The notes beneath the pieces are model-generated. The model saw only the letters and a list, made by a program, of their open reading frames with translations, was not told the origin of the DNA and did not search any database. Source: Ceratothoa steindachneri (lineage: Eukaryota; Arthropoda; Malacostraca; Isopoda; Cymothoidae). Taken from it: 64,000 nt of DNA. Both the position numbers and the translations under genes were made by a program. The stretch is taken from positions 223,212,235 to 223,276,234 of the forward strand of contig OZ018317.1 of the NCBI GenBank assembly GCA_963969495.1, read 5' to 3'. Of this stretch, positions 1-10,364 are shown one piece after another (the first letter of the stretch is position 1; each line of letters opens with the position of its first letter).

Positions 1-2014
1 ATAGCACTAGGTGTGGGCCTTGGAGCCGAAACTCCTTTACTGCTGTCCTCCTTTTGGGAGGCAGCTTTAGAAACCCGGAAGATTTTCTCAGGACCAACTT
101 CAGGGGTGTTACCTCCTGTGAGTCTAACGAGTCGGTAGAGGCGCACCGCCGTTTTGCTTTACGGGAAACTGTCATGCTGGGGAGCCCTAGTTTTAGACGG
201 GGCTGAGTGTGAACCCTTTATGCCACCAGGTCTATGAGGGAAGAGCCCGGAGTGAGTAGAACCTGGAGAAGGGTTCCGAATGGACACAGAAACGACCATG
301 CTCGTATGCCTGGATGGGCCAGGAGCAGAGTGTGTCTCTCTTAACATTGAGGCATAAGACATCGCAGCCAGAACCGGGGGCGACAGGACCAAGTCCTTAG
401 CCTCACGAAATGAGAGAATCTTGGGCCTAAAGGGCCAGTATTTCCTTCTCAGGGAGATAAGCACCACATTGCTTCAAAGAAGTGGGGTGCAGCTCTCCTC
501 AATTGAGAGACGTGGCCACACACGATCTAGACTTACCGTGTGGCCTTGGAGCAACTTACACAGACTTCAGGGAACCCCGACTTTGTGTGTCTACAGGAGC
601 GATTCGTATGGCCGACGAAACATTGCAGTAGTAGCACCTGCGCTGCAGTGGCACGAATGCTTTCACGTGGTAGCGATACCAAACGGCATGCACCGACATA
701 GGTTGCTTGTCACAGGCGAGCGTGACGAAGACCGTATGGGTGGGTCTCAAAGCCCCTTCCTGTTTTCTCATCACACGTTCGACCTTGACCGCTCCATGGT
801 CAGCCAGCTCTAAGGTAATGTCATCTATGGAGTAGTCCACGAGTTCCCTCGCATAAACCACTCTTTTCATAAAGTTCATGGTAGAGTGCAGCGTCACACT
901 AACCGGCATGGCATCAAGTGTCTGAGGGGGAATAATCATGACATTCTCGGAGTGATTCGACGCATTCGCCAGAAGGCGCCCGTCCGAGAAATGGATCACC
1001 TTCGGCTCTCTACCAATCACGCTGGCTAATGCTTTCCTCTGATGGATGATGTTGCCCTTAGCCAACATGCTGGATTCAGCAGAGTGAATAACAAGGAAGT
1101 GTTTGAAGCTAGCGGGCTTGAAAAAGCCAGGTAACCTCTGAATGAGGGGCCCCCGACATAATCGAAGCAACACTCTGTGCTCTTTTGGTCCTTGTCAGGG
1201 ACTCCCCATCCGGGAGAGCAACAGGGCTGGAAGTGCCTATCTTGGCTTGGTTGCTTACCAAATTGGCACCAGACCTGTACGCCCCCGTGGCTCCCAAGGA
1301 AGGAGAGGAGCCCATAGTCTTTTTTGTCTTGTTCCTTTTCTTTTGAGGAGAGGAGGGTGGGGAATGAATCCGCTTCTCTCTTCTGCCAGTAGGAGAACCT
1401 AGGTCAGATGGACTGGACTCAGTGAGATCCTTCTCTAAAATGGAGAAGATCTTGGCTGTCACAGGAACATCAGCCTGGGGAGGAGATCCCTCCTCTTCTT
1501 GTGTATCCTCGGGGGCCCAGAAACATCTGAGGAGAAGCTTGCACAGTGGCGGACTCGGGTTCTGTGCTTGGCACCGAGCCCGGGTTTGACCCCATGGAAG
1601 ATTCTACCATCTGGGTCCAACGAACCGGCAACCGTCGGGGAAGAGAGGGGGGGTGGGACAGGTATACTGACCCCCTGCAAGAAGGACATTAGGAGGCACA
1701 GGGCGTCGGGCACTGCAATCCCTTGCTCCCCCAAGTGGTTTGGCCCTATCGATGGTCAATTATGGGCCCCCTGCCAGCCTTCTTGGAAAGTAACGGGGGA
1801 ACTGCGGTTGTAATGAGGAAGTGGGTGAGGGGGAGTCCCCTGCACCCGAAGGCATAGGAGAGGAGTAAGCCTCCTCTCCAGTTAAAGATGTTTTTGAGGG
1901 ACCCCTGCAAAATCACAGGGGTGGGGGACCTCCTTTTCTACTTTGGAGCTACCCGAGGGCGGCTCCGACGTTGGTAAAGGGAAAGGGGCATTTTTTTTTT
2001 TCATCATTCGGCAT
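1..2014 (-). pseudogene. LINE-A ORF1 (gag-like nucleic-acid binding protein), decayed
   Basis: The probable start is the ATG at 2014 in a CACCATG context, opening MPNDEKKK; the homologous copy opens at 43343 with MENAKNPS. A Pro/Ser-rich, basic N-terminal part follows, with PQKKRNKTKK near 1330. Then comes a 205-residue open stretch (1173-556) holding an RRM-like fold segment (SIDDITLELADHGAVKVERV) and the first zinc-knuckle cysteines (RRCYYC). CCHC knuckles continue in other frames down to about 440. Frameshifts break it at least three times. Known role of such proteins: RNA binding and particle formation for reverse transcription. Confidence 0.7.
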
Positions 2015-2454
2015 GGTGACCCTATTATTTACACGGGCTGCTTACGCTAATCACCCCACGCAGTAGCCCGTTCTGTGAGGGGTGAATACGGTGCCAGCCG
2101 AACAAGCTGCCGCTATGTGAGGTCACTACTACCATCTAGTAGCCTGGCAGCCCATCCTAGGCTCGGCATAAACTCGATAGAGATTGAATGGAGAAAGAAA
2201 AGGGATGTGGGTGGTGTGGCTGGGGATGAAGCCAGTTATTAAAAACCCACCACCGCAAACTGGAGATCAGGGGTGAGGGGGCGTTCTCCCCTCCCCACTC
2301 AGCCTCGATCCGGGATGGTTGGCTAAGAGGAAGCTGGCCAGTGTCTACCATTTGAAATTAGAGGCCGACCAAAAAAAGTTGTGGGAGAAGTTGTATGGAA
2401 AGTGAGGAAGCAGGGTAAGAAGACATGGTGTCAGAAAAAAGGAGAAGAGACTAA

Positions 2455-2525
2455 GCTGGGGCAGGATGGGGCGCTGAGTCCCGTCACCACGGCGGCCAGG
2501 AAGGCAAATTGCCGTGCCCCTTACA
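2455..2525 (-). repeat. LINE-A 5'-terminal motif
   Basis: About 70-80 bp GC-rich motif (plus-strand core GGGGCGCTGAGTCC, then GGCGGCCAGGAAGGCAAAT). It lies 440-510 bp upstream of ORF1 here and about 400-490 bp upstream of ORF1 at 43343, which is why I read it as the element's 5' end. It may contain the internal promoter; that is inference. Confidence 0.55.
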
Positions 2526-4400
2526 GAGGACCCTCACGGGAATGGCCGTAAGCTTCTCGGAGGCAGAACTCCGGGAGTTGCTAGATGTCGAAGGCGCTGT
2601 CGCCTCCGAAGACTTATTGGGGGAGGTTGGGCTCGCCATACTAGTCTTTGCCTCCCTCTGCCTCGGAGGCGGAGATCCCTCTGTTGGAGGGTCAAGCATC
2701 CCTGAGACGCTCGGTCCAGTCTTGGAGGCGGGGGGAGAGAAACCTAAGCTTCATTGAGGAACAGCTTTACGAGTCCCCGAAGACGTTCTCTAAGCCACCG
2801 TCGGTAGTTTGCCTCTTGAGAGTCTAATGACTCGTTGGAGGCGAGTGGCCGTTTTTCCTTACGCGGTTGTAGGGCCCAGATGAGAGAATATGTGCAAAAA
2901 TTAAGTGTCACATGAGCAGGTAGGGAGACATGTATGGGTGCTTTGAATCTTATTAGTCAATTTCATCCAGACCTAGATCGGAGATGTAGGGGCTGTTTTC
3001 GAAGTGAAGACCGTGAAGGAAATGGCCGTACGCTCCGCGGAGGCAGACCTACGGGCGCTGTTCGCCGAACAAGACGCTTACAGCGCTCTGTCGCCTTCGA
3101 GGACTTATTGGGCAGGTTGGGGAATCGATATGGGTCTTTTTCTTCCTCCGCCTCGAAAACTCTGGTGGGCGCGGCAGCTTCGGAAATGGGTGTCCCACGT
3201 CTCCGAGTTGCCCGGCCCAGCCTTGTGTGGGGGGGGTAGAAAGGCAAGCTCCTTGGCACGACAGGACAAAGTCCTTAGTCTAGGGAAAGGAGAGACGATC
3301 CGCAGCCTCAACGGCCAGTATTTCTTCCTTAACTAGATAAGAGCCACATTGCTTCGAGGAAGCAAGGTGTTGCTCTCCCTAATTGACACACTTGGCCACA
3401 CACGATACGGATTTATTGTGTATGACCTTGGAGCAATTTACACATATTTAGGATAAAACCGACTTTCCACGTCTAAATGAACAAATCGTATGGCTGAAGT
3501 GGTGATAGTAAAAACGCCTCCGTGACAGTGGCACGAATGCCTTCACGCGGTAGTGATACCAACCGACACGCACCTACTCAGGGATCCTGTCACGATCGAA
3601 CGTAACGAATTGTCTAGGAGTGGGGCTTGAGAATCCCCCGCCGCCACGTTTTCTCAACACACGCTCGACCTTGGACATCTTGGTCATCCAGCTCTTCGGT
3701 GATGTCTTTTAAGAAGTAGTCCACAAGTTCCCTCGAATAAAGCACACTCATAGGTACTAATAATGGCCGCCTGGGAAAGGAGGTCCGAGAAACGGACCAC
3801 CTGCGTGTCTCTACCAGTCGATCTAGTTAAAGCTCTCCTTTGATGGAGGATGTGGACAACTTGCAGCCACAAGTCAATCGAATAACAAAAAAGCATTTGA
3901 AGCCAGCGGGCAAAAAGACCACCAGGTAATCTCTGAAGAATGGGCCCCGACGTTGGTCATGGCCTGGCCGCTTGCCTAAGCGGCAGTAGAGCCGTTCACC
4001 CTCGGAGTCCCGCATAGGAAAAGGATATTCATTGTCTTCTTTGGAGAGGAGGGCGGGGAGTGAGCCCACTTCTCTCCTCACGAAGAAGGGACCCCGTGAC
4101 CGAACGGACAAGGTTCAGCCAGATCTTTCTTTGAAGATGGAGATCTTGGCCGTCAAAGGGACACCAGGCGGGAGGAAGGGGGTCTCTCCGACTTCGCTAG
4201 TCCTCGAAGAGCCTGCCAGCTGGAGCGGGATCACCTCTGGGACCATCTCTACCGCAGGAGCGGCCTCCACTCGCCATCTTCTCCCCCTCAAGGTGTTAGG
4301 TATTCTGATCGGGAAATAATAGGGCTTAAGGCCCGTCACTGGAGCCGGCCTGCCGACACGAATTAGAGTGAGTGGGCACACCGGCTCCCATTAACGTGAC
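2526..4400 (-). mobile_element. LINE-A ORF1 fragments, rearranged
   Basis: Two blocks repeat the ORF1 C-terminal part: 2533-2760 and 3007-3260 share CTCACGGGAATGGCCGTA-like and AGGACTTATTGGG-like segments with 41080-41200. From 3300 to 4390 the sequence follows ORF1 upward through the zinc-knuckle region (3440-3560), the RRM-like part (3650-3900) and the N-terminal part (4000-4380). All frames are broken. A piece of about 150 bp at 2770-3000 between the blocks is not clearly LINE-A. Confidence 0.6.
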
Positions 4401-5460
4401 GAACCTCGTGTCGACGAGGTGCTTTGGTAAGCTCTGCAGGACGATGTGCTGCCTCTTACTCGTGTAAGGGGATTGTGGTGGTGGTGGGTCACCTGACACC
4501 AACGGGAGGAGCGGGTACCGAGGCGGCGCCTCCTCTCTCTCTTGCTGTGTTCATGGCGGTGCCCTTGAAAAAGCACTTTTATCTTCTCGTCCATCCCAAC
4601 ATTAAGGTCGGGCAAGGATTGAGAGAAAGCGACGTATTTCGAAATGCTGAGAACTTTAGAAAGCCTGTTAATACACGATAATTTCCTAAGCTTGTGTCTA
4701 CTGAAAAAAAAGGGGGGGATGGTGGTGGTCCAGCAGATCCCGCCTCGTATTTTCTGACTTTTCAGGGGTCCACTCTGAGTGCACTAAAGAATGGTGTTCG
4801 CAACCTAGAACAGCGCCGCACACCGACCAGAAGTTACCCAGTGACCGGTCCTTCCCCAAAGGTCGCAGCTCCCACTGGGCACCCAGAGCGGATATACATT
4901 CTTGGTAGGACGTAATAATCCTCGACAGGAGGGCCAGGATCTGACGATCTGTTGTGGTAGACCCAGAGACTTTTAGTTGTCCTGGCAGCTAACAAGGCAG
5001 TCGCAGGGAGGTGGTCAGTCCAATAGTTATTGGGGCAAAATCGAGATTCCCATTATTCTCCTACCTAACCAGCGCGAGTTGTTTAAAGAGGTTCCAAAGC
5101 CTCTCTTCTGACACGGCATGAAGTATAGTGGTAGAGTAAAAAAAAAGCGCTGAGAGGGGGAAGGGCACCAATAACTTTCCCAGGCCCCACCAAAAAGTTC
5201 AAGTCAACTTAGTGATGGCTTCTCTAAATTGCACTCAGGCCGGGAGGACGTGCAGCTCGTCCAGTTACCAAGTGTGACAGGCTACACAGGGTACTCCCCT
5301 GCGGGAACGCCAGACCCAGATTGCAATGACCAATGGAGCCTAGCATTTGACAACCAGACCTCGATCAGACATAGGAAAAGTTAAAGTTTGGCTCCAGTCT
5401 GGGTATTTTACCCCTTTCATATGGCAAAGAAGCAGGCAGCATAAAAATTTGCATCGAGGT
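4400..5460. repeat. Repeat-C copy 1
   Basis: The stretch 4580-5300 is collinear with 9230-10110 and partly with 48035-48690. Shared landmarks: CGCACACCGACYAGAAGTTRCC, GACCAGGATCT-like with TCTGTTGTGGYAGACC, GGGAGRTGGTCAGYCCA, and CCTCTCTTCTGACACGGCATGA. No protein or terminal repeat was recognised. It may be a non-coding part of a LINE or a non-autonomous element. Confidence 0.6.
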
Positions 5461-8189
5461 CTTGGTGATCAAGACGAGTAAAGCAACATGGGAATAGCTC
5501 TAATAAAGTTTGTGAATAGAGGTTCCTCAAAAGCCTACTATGGCTTGGCCTAGTGAAAAACCAGGTTTTGATTACAGCGAAGTTAAGCCCCATCAGTTGT
5601 TGCTAGGCGGCGGAAGGAGTCCCGATTCGAGCCATCACGGCGGGTGCCATACCCTCTACATAACAGTGATTCGGATCCCGCATCAATTGGTCAGTCTCCA
5701 GCGACAAATAAAAGGCCTTATAGGAAGTGCGAACAGGTGATAAAAACGCAACCCATTTTCTCCTCATAGTAAAATTAAAATGTGCAGAAGGTTCATAGCC
5801 AGGCTAGCCAAGAGATTTCTTGCGAGACTGGCAGGGAGGAGGGGGGGGGGGCATCTCTTGAGCTCATCCCCTGATAGAAAAGGGATACAAGATCAATGGT
5901 TAAAAGAATTGCAAAAAAATGGGAGGAATTAGAGCGAGCTCCAAATAGAAAGAAACACGCTGAAAAGTGTTACTCTGGCACGTTGTTCTTTCATTTCATT
6001 CATACACATATCCACCCCTACTTGCACCTAAGAGAAGAAAGGAACAGGAAGAGAAAGGAATTAGGAACCAGAATTAGAGTAAAAGTTCTAACTTTATAAC
6101 CAGTTTTTCTCAAATAGCCTCACAACCAAATTATATATATTTTTTTAAAATCTGAGACCGTCCCTCTCTTCTTCTTCTCCTTCTGGGCTGACATAGTCCA
6201 CGTACAAACGCGGTCAACAAAGACCTTTAACGTACAAGTGGTTACCGTTCGAACTTTTTGGTTGTTGAGGATGAGACTCTGAGTCCTTAGGGCGACTGAG
6301 TCTTTCCCCGAGTCGCACCAAGCCGGACACGACTCTGGCCGCCGGCCAGTCGCTCCCTTTCGTGTCGTCCTCCTCTCGTCCCGGACTGAGGGCGCTGTAA
6401 CACACTCCTGCACGGCGGATTTTGGGCTGCATTAGTTAAAGGCAGCGTAGGATAATGTAGGGAAGGACAGGGAGGAACAAGGGTGCAGGAAAAGAGGAAA
6501 GAAATGGGATCACAAGGTCTGCTAGAGTAAACATCAACCCAAAATGTTGGATAAAGGAAATGGCATTTTAAAACTTGAGAAAAACTACAATGTAGAACTT
6601 TTGCTTGGAGCCAAAGGGATTGTGACGAGAGGATGGCAAGCGGTCGAGGATAACAAGGACTATACCAATCAAGTGGTGATGGTGGCAGTAAAGCAGAAGC
6701 ACATGTAGTCAAACTGACCGCTCCTGGTATTCGTGGTGTGGGCGTTGGACGAAGTGTTGACTTGGGTGTGATCGTTGTGGGAGCGACAATTCTGGTCGAC
6801 GGAGGAGGAGCGCTGCTTGATCGCGGAGCAAGGGGCATGGTCCCTTTGAGGGATCGAAGACGAACGCGGCAGACTCGTCGATCTGTATTGAGAGTCACAA
6901 AACGCCAATTATAGAGCAGAAGGTCTTTGAAGAGAGGTTCGATAGATAAAAAGTGATGAACTTGGGAGAAGTGAAAAGGCGAGGAAGCATCAAAACTAGA
7001 GTAAATTGCTTATTACATTACGAACCGGAGAAGCGCGCGACTCTCCTGAACATAACCTCCGTTCCGCAACGTAGGCAAAGCGCTTTACGGGGAGGGGGGT
7101 TAAAAAATACCAGGATTTCGGAAAGGAGGAGGAAATTGCAAAGTGACCATCCCCGAGACCCCTGGATACAACATCGTCACATCACGTTACATTCCGCGAG
7201 TCAACGAAAGGAATCTCGGAATTGGAACCATCAGTTCTCAACGGTTCTCCGAGAGGCAGTGGGAGTAGGGATTAGAGAGACCCTGTCATTCTTTGCACTT
7301 GAGATGGAAGAGACCAGTCACCTCGTAACAGATGATTGGAGAGAATGATGATACCCAAGCTGGGGACCCCGGTGGGCACTAGGCTGGCCTCCGAACGTCT
7401 GAATGGGTAGGAAATTGGTGGATCTCATCGGCTGACTGTGACTCTGTGACGAATACATAAAAAATGGTGGTTATTTTAGTCAAAAGAAGGACCTACCAAA
7501 CAATCCACAAGTAGAAATTGATCTCTAGTCTTGTTGATAAAGTATCCAACAGCAGAGCAGTATGCTAAAGCTAGGACTGAAAACTAATGTAATTTAAGTT
7601 TTTATTTCTCACGTTCAATATATATAATTCATCTCACCAATGCAGTGGTAGTGTACATAGACGATAAGCCATTCCAACTTCAGAATACCCCCCAAAAAGA
7701 CCCTTTCGATTAAAGCCAAGACTAAATGATTACATGGACATGACCAAATATATATAACAAAGATCCCTGGGAATGCTGGGCAGCGAAAAACTTTAAAAGG
7801 ATTTACAAAATATTCTTGGCTACACCAGTCAGCCACTCCCTAATGTGCATCCTTCAGCAGTACCACGCCATTCCATTAGATCATCACAAGAGCCACCCAA
7901 AAGTAAAGTGCCATAGCTCAAAGGGAGAAAGAGTCTATAACTGAATTTATCAGGTGTCAACACTACCTATCAACTTCAAAAGATTCTGTAGGCAATGAGG
8001 ACATTAGAAGCTGCATGTAATCTGTCGTATCAATGTATAGTGTAGGGAAGATTGGCACCAAATTTAGTCGCCTCTTACGACACGCCTGATATCATAACCA
8101 CAAGCACGTTGCGCAATCACTACTCTATCCTATACACCCGCTACAGACTCCAGTTCGGCATTCCCAAAGCCCGAACTATCAGGTCAGTC
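5461..8189. other. Unassigned DNA with one long open frame
   Basis: No recognised repeat or gene. On the minus strand 6287-6898 is open for 203 residues, Pro/Ser/Thr-rich in its first third (SSSAPPPSTRIVAP). An AG acceptor-like site (CAATACAG at about 6892) precedes it. It could be a C-terminal low-complexity exon of TBC1D5, which is downstream of exon 9 in the right orientation, but there is no alignable motif to prove it. Between 7370 and 8190 nothing was recognised. Confidence 0.25.
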
Positions 8190-8475
8190 CAAAAGCAATA
8201 TCTTATGTTGTAAGATTTAAAAAGTTACAAACGATAAATTGCTAATTCAATCAAGTATTTATTCTCTATTTGAATCAATTATGTTCTGCCAATGGTCCGA
8301 AAGCTTCATCATCTCTGCTTTATAGAAATCAAAATGTTCGGAACCAACAAAGTCGCTAATGCTCAATTTTAATGCGCCTAATAATTCATGCTGTTCATCA
8401 CCAATGAAATATTCCAAGCTTTGGAATAAGTGGTCATCTGAAGGTAAATGGAATATGGAGGAAGTGTAAGCTTTT
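8190..8475 (-). pseudogene. mariner transposase C-terminal fragment
   Basis: The minus strand reads PPYS, one frameshift, LPSDDHLFQSLEYF and then DFYKAEMMKLSDHWQNIIDS followed by a stop. It corresponds to the mariner motif PPYSPDLAPSDYHLF and the usual C-terminal RWQKVIDxxGEYF. About 90 residues remain; the rest of the transposase is absent. The sequence GGTCAGTCCAAAAGCAAT at 8182 may be the terminal repeat. Confidence 0.7.
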
Positions 8476-8754
8476 CCTAACCGAGTTCTTCAATCCAGGA
8501 ATAAGTTATTGTTGCAGTATGAGGTCGCATTATAATGAGGGAAAACAACACCCTTTCAATTGACCAAAAAGCACATTTTAGGTTTTGCGGTAAAACTGTA
8601 GCCATTCACTAAGAATCTGAAATGGTTTCCTCAGTCTAGATCCTGTTGAACAAACTGAACAAAAAGGCCATGGTTCGCTCTCGCAAGTATCAGAGCATGG
8701 CTTACGGGATATTTTCCGGATCATCGGTGCTATCTGAGCACTAAGCGAGCGGTT

Positions 8755-9050
8755 CTCCGTCTCTATAGGTAAAGTACAGTCGGCTGCCTTCAACAAGACG
8801 ACGACGTGCAAAAAATGCTGGCGGAGCAGCAGCCCGGCTAGAAAATGCGGAGAAAGCTGTAGCGAAGGACCTCAGGACTACATTAAAATAAAAAGCACAA
8901 TAAACAAAGAGACTAAAAACCCCAGAGCAAAATCAACAAGGGCTAAAAATGGTCCGTCGTAGGAAGGAGGCCCGCATTCATCCGGCGTTGAAACAAGGTT
9001 CCACCAAATGGCGGTGGATCCCGAGTGTGTTCCCAATTCGAAGAGAAAAG
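8755..9050 (-). mobile_element. LINE-A scraps
   Basis: The stretch 8760-8875 matches the EN-RT linker region of LINE-A (39848-39960; shared AAAGTACAGTCRGC, ATGCTGRCGGAGCAGC). The stretch 8876-9050 resembles its C-terminal and 3'UTR region (TACATTAAAATAA; CGAGTGTGT, CAATTCG). Both are short and strongly diverged. Confidence 0.45.
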
Positions 9051-10120
9051 AAAAAAACTTGAACCTGCCAAGGTGTCGCATATCATAACCAAGTTCTCCT
9101 GGCCTATTGCCTGCAAGAAAAGTCTGTGGCTGGCGAGCACACCTCCATCGAGAAAGAAATGGGGGAAGGCACGCCAGCCCCTAGCATGTTTACGCCACAA
9201 TTCTGCATGACACTAGGGAGCATGACCCGACGGGTGCTATCAAGGGTTCCCGCACTCACCTCCAACACCAAGGTAGGACGAGGATTCGCTAAGAGGGATG
9301 GAATCTGAAATTTTGCTAAAAAACAACAACACGAAAATTCCCGAGTTGGTTACCAGTAAGAAAAAGAGAAAAGGTTGGTGGGCCATATCCAACGTCGAGC
9401 CAATCCCTCCTATCCTTTGTCTGGTTTTCGGACTTTTTAGGTCTCCACCAACGGTGCGTTAAAGGGTGGTGTTTGCACCTCTGCAGAGACGCACACCGAC
9501 TAGAAGTTGCCGAGTGGATCGGTCGTTCCTCAAAGGCCGTAGCTTCCAACGGAGCAGCCAGAGAGTCATGGCGACATGGTAGATTTCCTTACTATATCGT
9601 ACTAATCGTCAACAGGACGACCAGGATCTTTATCTGTTGTGGCAGACCAAGAGATGGGACCAGAGACTTTCAGTTAGCTTGGTAGCCAACAAGGTAGTAA
9701 GACCCACTCACAGTACAGCTTATGCACCAGAGAACCGCCACAGGGAGATGGTCAGCCCATTACAAGCAAGGAAGCGGTTATTGAGGCAAAATCCGATCTT
9801 ATCATCAATCGTGACCCAGACCCACCAAGACCTGGTCTCTTGCGACCTACAGACGTTAAAGAGCGTTGTTTATAGAGGTCCTAAAGCCTCTCTGCTGACA
9901 CGGCATGAGGTAGATGTTCGGGTCCTTAAACCAAGACAAAGGGTTGAGGGGATAGCTGTAGAAAAAAAAAAGCTAGCCAGAGAGTGAGTGAGGAAGAAGT
10001 GTACCAACAACTTATCCAGGCCCCATCAGTTTAATTAAGTGACGGGGCTTCGGTAATTTGCACTCGGTCCAGGAGAGAACAGCTCATTCCGGTACCAAGT
10101 GCAAGTAGAGGTAAAGGTTA
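9051..10120. repeat. Repeat-C copy 2
   Basis: The longest copy of Repeat-C in the window. It is collinear with 4580-5300 over 9230-10110, including CAACACCAAGGTAGGACGAG, CACCGACTAGAAGTTGCC and CCTCTCTGCTGACACGGCAT. Reading frames are open only over short stretches in all frames, so I see no coding function. It ends about 140 bp below TBC1D5 exon 9. Confidence 0.6.
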
Positions 10121-10257
10121 AAAAAAAAAGTTCCTCAATGTTGCCGGCCTAATGAATGAAACCTAAACCATGAGAACAACTCCTAATGCTACACTTATCC
10201 GGGTCTGCATTCGAACACGAAATATCATTACTAGATTTAGTTCACTTCCCGATCTAC

Positions 10258-10364
10258 CTTGGGATTCCGGAAGTAGAGCGCCATCTGAACGAGGGAGGAG
10301 ACATCCGAGGTGGGCGGATAACGCATCAGAAGGTTCAAAGACGTGATGTAATCCGCCACCAACA
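10258..10364 (-). CDS. TBC1D5: TBC1D5 exon 9 (NLLMRYPP, end of TBC domain)
   Basis: 107 bp. Acceptor ATCTTGGTTTCAG, donor GTAGATC. It encodes LLVADYITSLNLLMRYP and SLVQMALYFRNPK in phase with exon 8; human has ALISSNYQTCLGLLMHYP and LILKALFLRDPK. It ends in phase 0 at the edge of the TBC domain. No convincing next exon was found below; a Repeat-C copy begins about 150 bp further down. Confidence 0.94.

Larger units (their letters stand above)
1..2527 (-). mobile_element. LINE-A copy, 5' end and ORF1 (runs off the window)
   Basis: Non-LTR retrotransposon of the Jockey/I group, read on the minus strand. The probable 5' terminal motif is at 2455-2525, shared with 43745-43830 and, twice, with 34757-34980. 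A 5' UTR of about 440 bp follows, then ORF1 from an ATG at 2014. The ORF1 body is very similar to the copy at 41080-43343. The element continues below position 1. Its 5' end abuts the interior of another LINE-A copy at 2526. Confidence 0.8.

Noticed and set aside
8020..8100. Possible tRNA or small RNA around TTAGTCGCCTCTTACGAC
   Set aside because: No cloverleaf or box A/B pattern could be made; looks like part of an old repeat.
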